Assembly (NCBI GenBank): GCA_937996795.1
Contig: CALKUH010000047.1
Coordinates: forward strand, 1 to 64,000
Source of the DNA: an uncultured Verrucomicrobiota bacterium
GTDB lineage: Bacteria; Verrucomicrobiota; Kiritimatiellia; CAIVKH01
Direction: 5' to 3'
Length of the DNA stretch: 64,000 nt
The position numbers were made by a program, and so were the translations under genes. The notes beneath the pieces were generated by a model. That model saw nothing but the letters and a program-made list of their open reading frames with translations, had not been told where the DNA came from and searched no databases. Shown here piece by piece: positions 63,746 through 64,000 of the stretch (the stretch's first letter is position 1; the number at the start of each line of letters is the position of its first letter).

Positions 63746-64000
63746 ATGAAAGCGAAACAGGCGGAAGCGGCGACGGTCCAGGACCGGTTTGACAGCATTC
63801 CAGATGCGCTGCAGGCGCTGGCCCGCGGCGAACTGGTGGTGGTCGTGGATGACGAGCGCCGCGAAAACGAGGGCGATCTCGTTCTCGCCGCCGAAAAGGT
63901 TACGCCGGAAGCCATCCGCTTCATGGCCCGCCACGGCTGCGGGCTGATTTGCGTCGCGCTGGAGCGCGAGCAACTGGCCCGGCTCGGCCTGTCGCGCATG
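63746..64000 (+). CDS. ribB: 3,4-dihydroxy-2-butanone 4-phosphate synthase (RibB or RibBA), 3' end outside window
   Basis: 85 residues visible from ATG 63746. [18 protein letters not shown] is the metal and substrate loop of DHBP synthase; [15 protein letters not shown] is the next conserved block. The enzyme makes 3,4-dihydroxybutanone 4-phosphate from ribulose 5-phosphate for riboflavin. The window edge cuts it, so a fused RibA domain cannot be judged. Controlled by the upstream FMN riboswitch and terminator. Confidence 0.96.
   Translation, partial: MKAKQAEAATVQDRFDSIPDALQALARGELVVVVDDERRENEGDLVLAAEKVTPEAIRFMARHGCGLICVALEREQLARLGLSRM

Overview
This 64 kb window is GC-rich chromosomal DNA from a Gram-negative bacterium. 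The outer membrane is implied by lptE- and bamD-like genes. Several things recall the PVC superphylum (Kiritimatiellota, Verrucomicrobiota or Lentisphaerota): giant secreted proteins with LamG, TSP3 and PA14 modules, an RHS/YD-repeat protein with Cys-rich motifs, a secreted FGly-type sulfatase with TSP3 tails, and split type IV pilus and SUF operons. The phylum is inferred from domain style, not from a marker gene.

Layout. (1) 1-13.2 kb: a translationally coupled surface operon of a giant multidomain protein (5' end outside the window), a HEAT-like membrane-anchored protein, an RHS protein and a small AT-richer gene directly behind the RHS tip. (2) 13.2-14.8 kb: a REP-associated (Y1/HUH) transposase with perfect tandem 42-bp repeats at its left end, an inverted partner at its right end, and the N-terminal stub of a second such transposase. 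(3) 14.9-18.5 kb: a small cupin and a large secreted sulfatase. (4) 18.8-41.6 kb: a long glycan locus. It has two GT39-like membrane transferases, a nucleotidyltransferase-kinase fusion in the reverse order to HldE, a SIS isomerase, two sugar-nucleotide epimerase/dehydratases, a split transketolase, an alcohol dehydrogenase, an aldo/keto reductase, four methyltransferase-type proteins, a WbuC cupin, two GT2 enzymes, a HAD phosphatase, APH- and WaaP-like kinases, two paralogous membrane proteins and an HExxH membrane protein. (5) 41.7-48.5 kb: housekeeping genes rpsT, lptE, bamD, serA and gatCAB. (6) 48.6-55.1 kb: type IV pilus/T2SS motor genes pilB, pilT, a second pilB, pilC and a pseudopilin-like gene. 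(7) 55.7-62.0 kb: an Rrf2-led SUF Fe-S operon (Rrf2, sufT-like, sufC, sufB, sufD, Rieske, sufS, sufU). (8) 62-64 kb: a deoxyribosyltransferase-like gene, a TPR gene, and an FMN riboswitch with terminator in front of ribB, which runs off the right edge.

How the parts may fit (inference). The glycan locus looks able to make an activated, C-branched or methylated sugar, possibly heptose-like because transketolase can supply sedoheptulose 7-phosphate to a GmhA-like isomerase and an HldE-like fusion. It could then pass the sugar through GT2 and GT39 enzymes to lipid or protein. The most unusual signals are the RHS tip with its candidate partner gene, the reverse-order sugar activation fusion with its split transketolase, a methyltransferase-family protein with an unconventional SAM motif, and the self-complementary FMN riboswitch/terminator.
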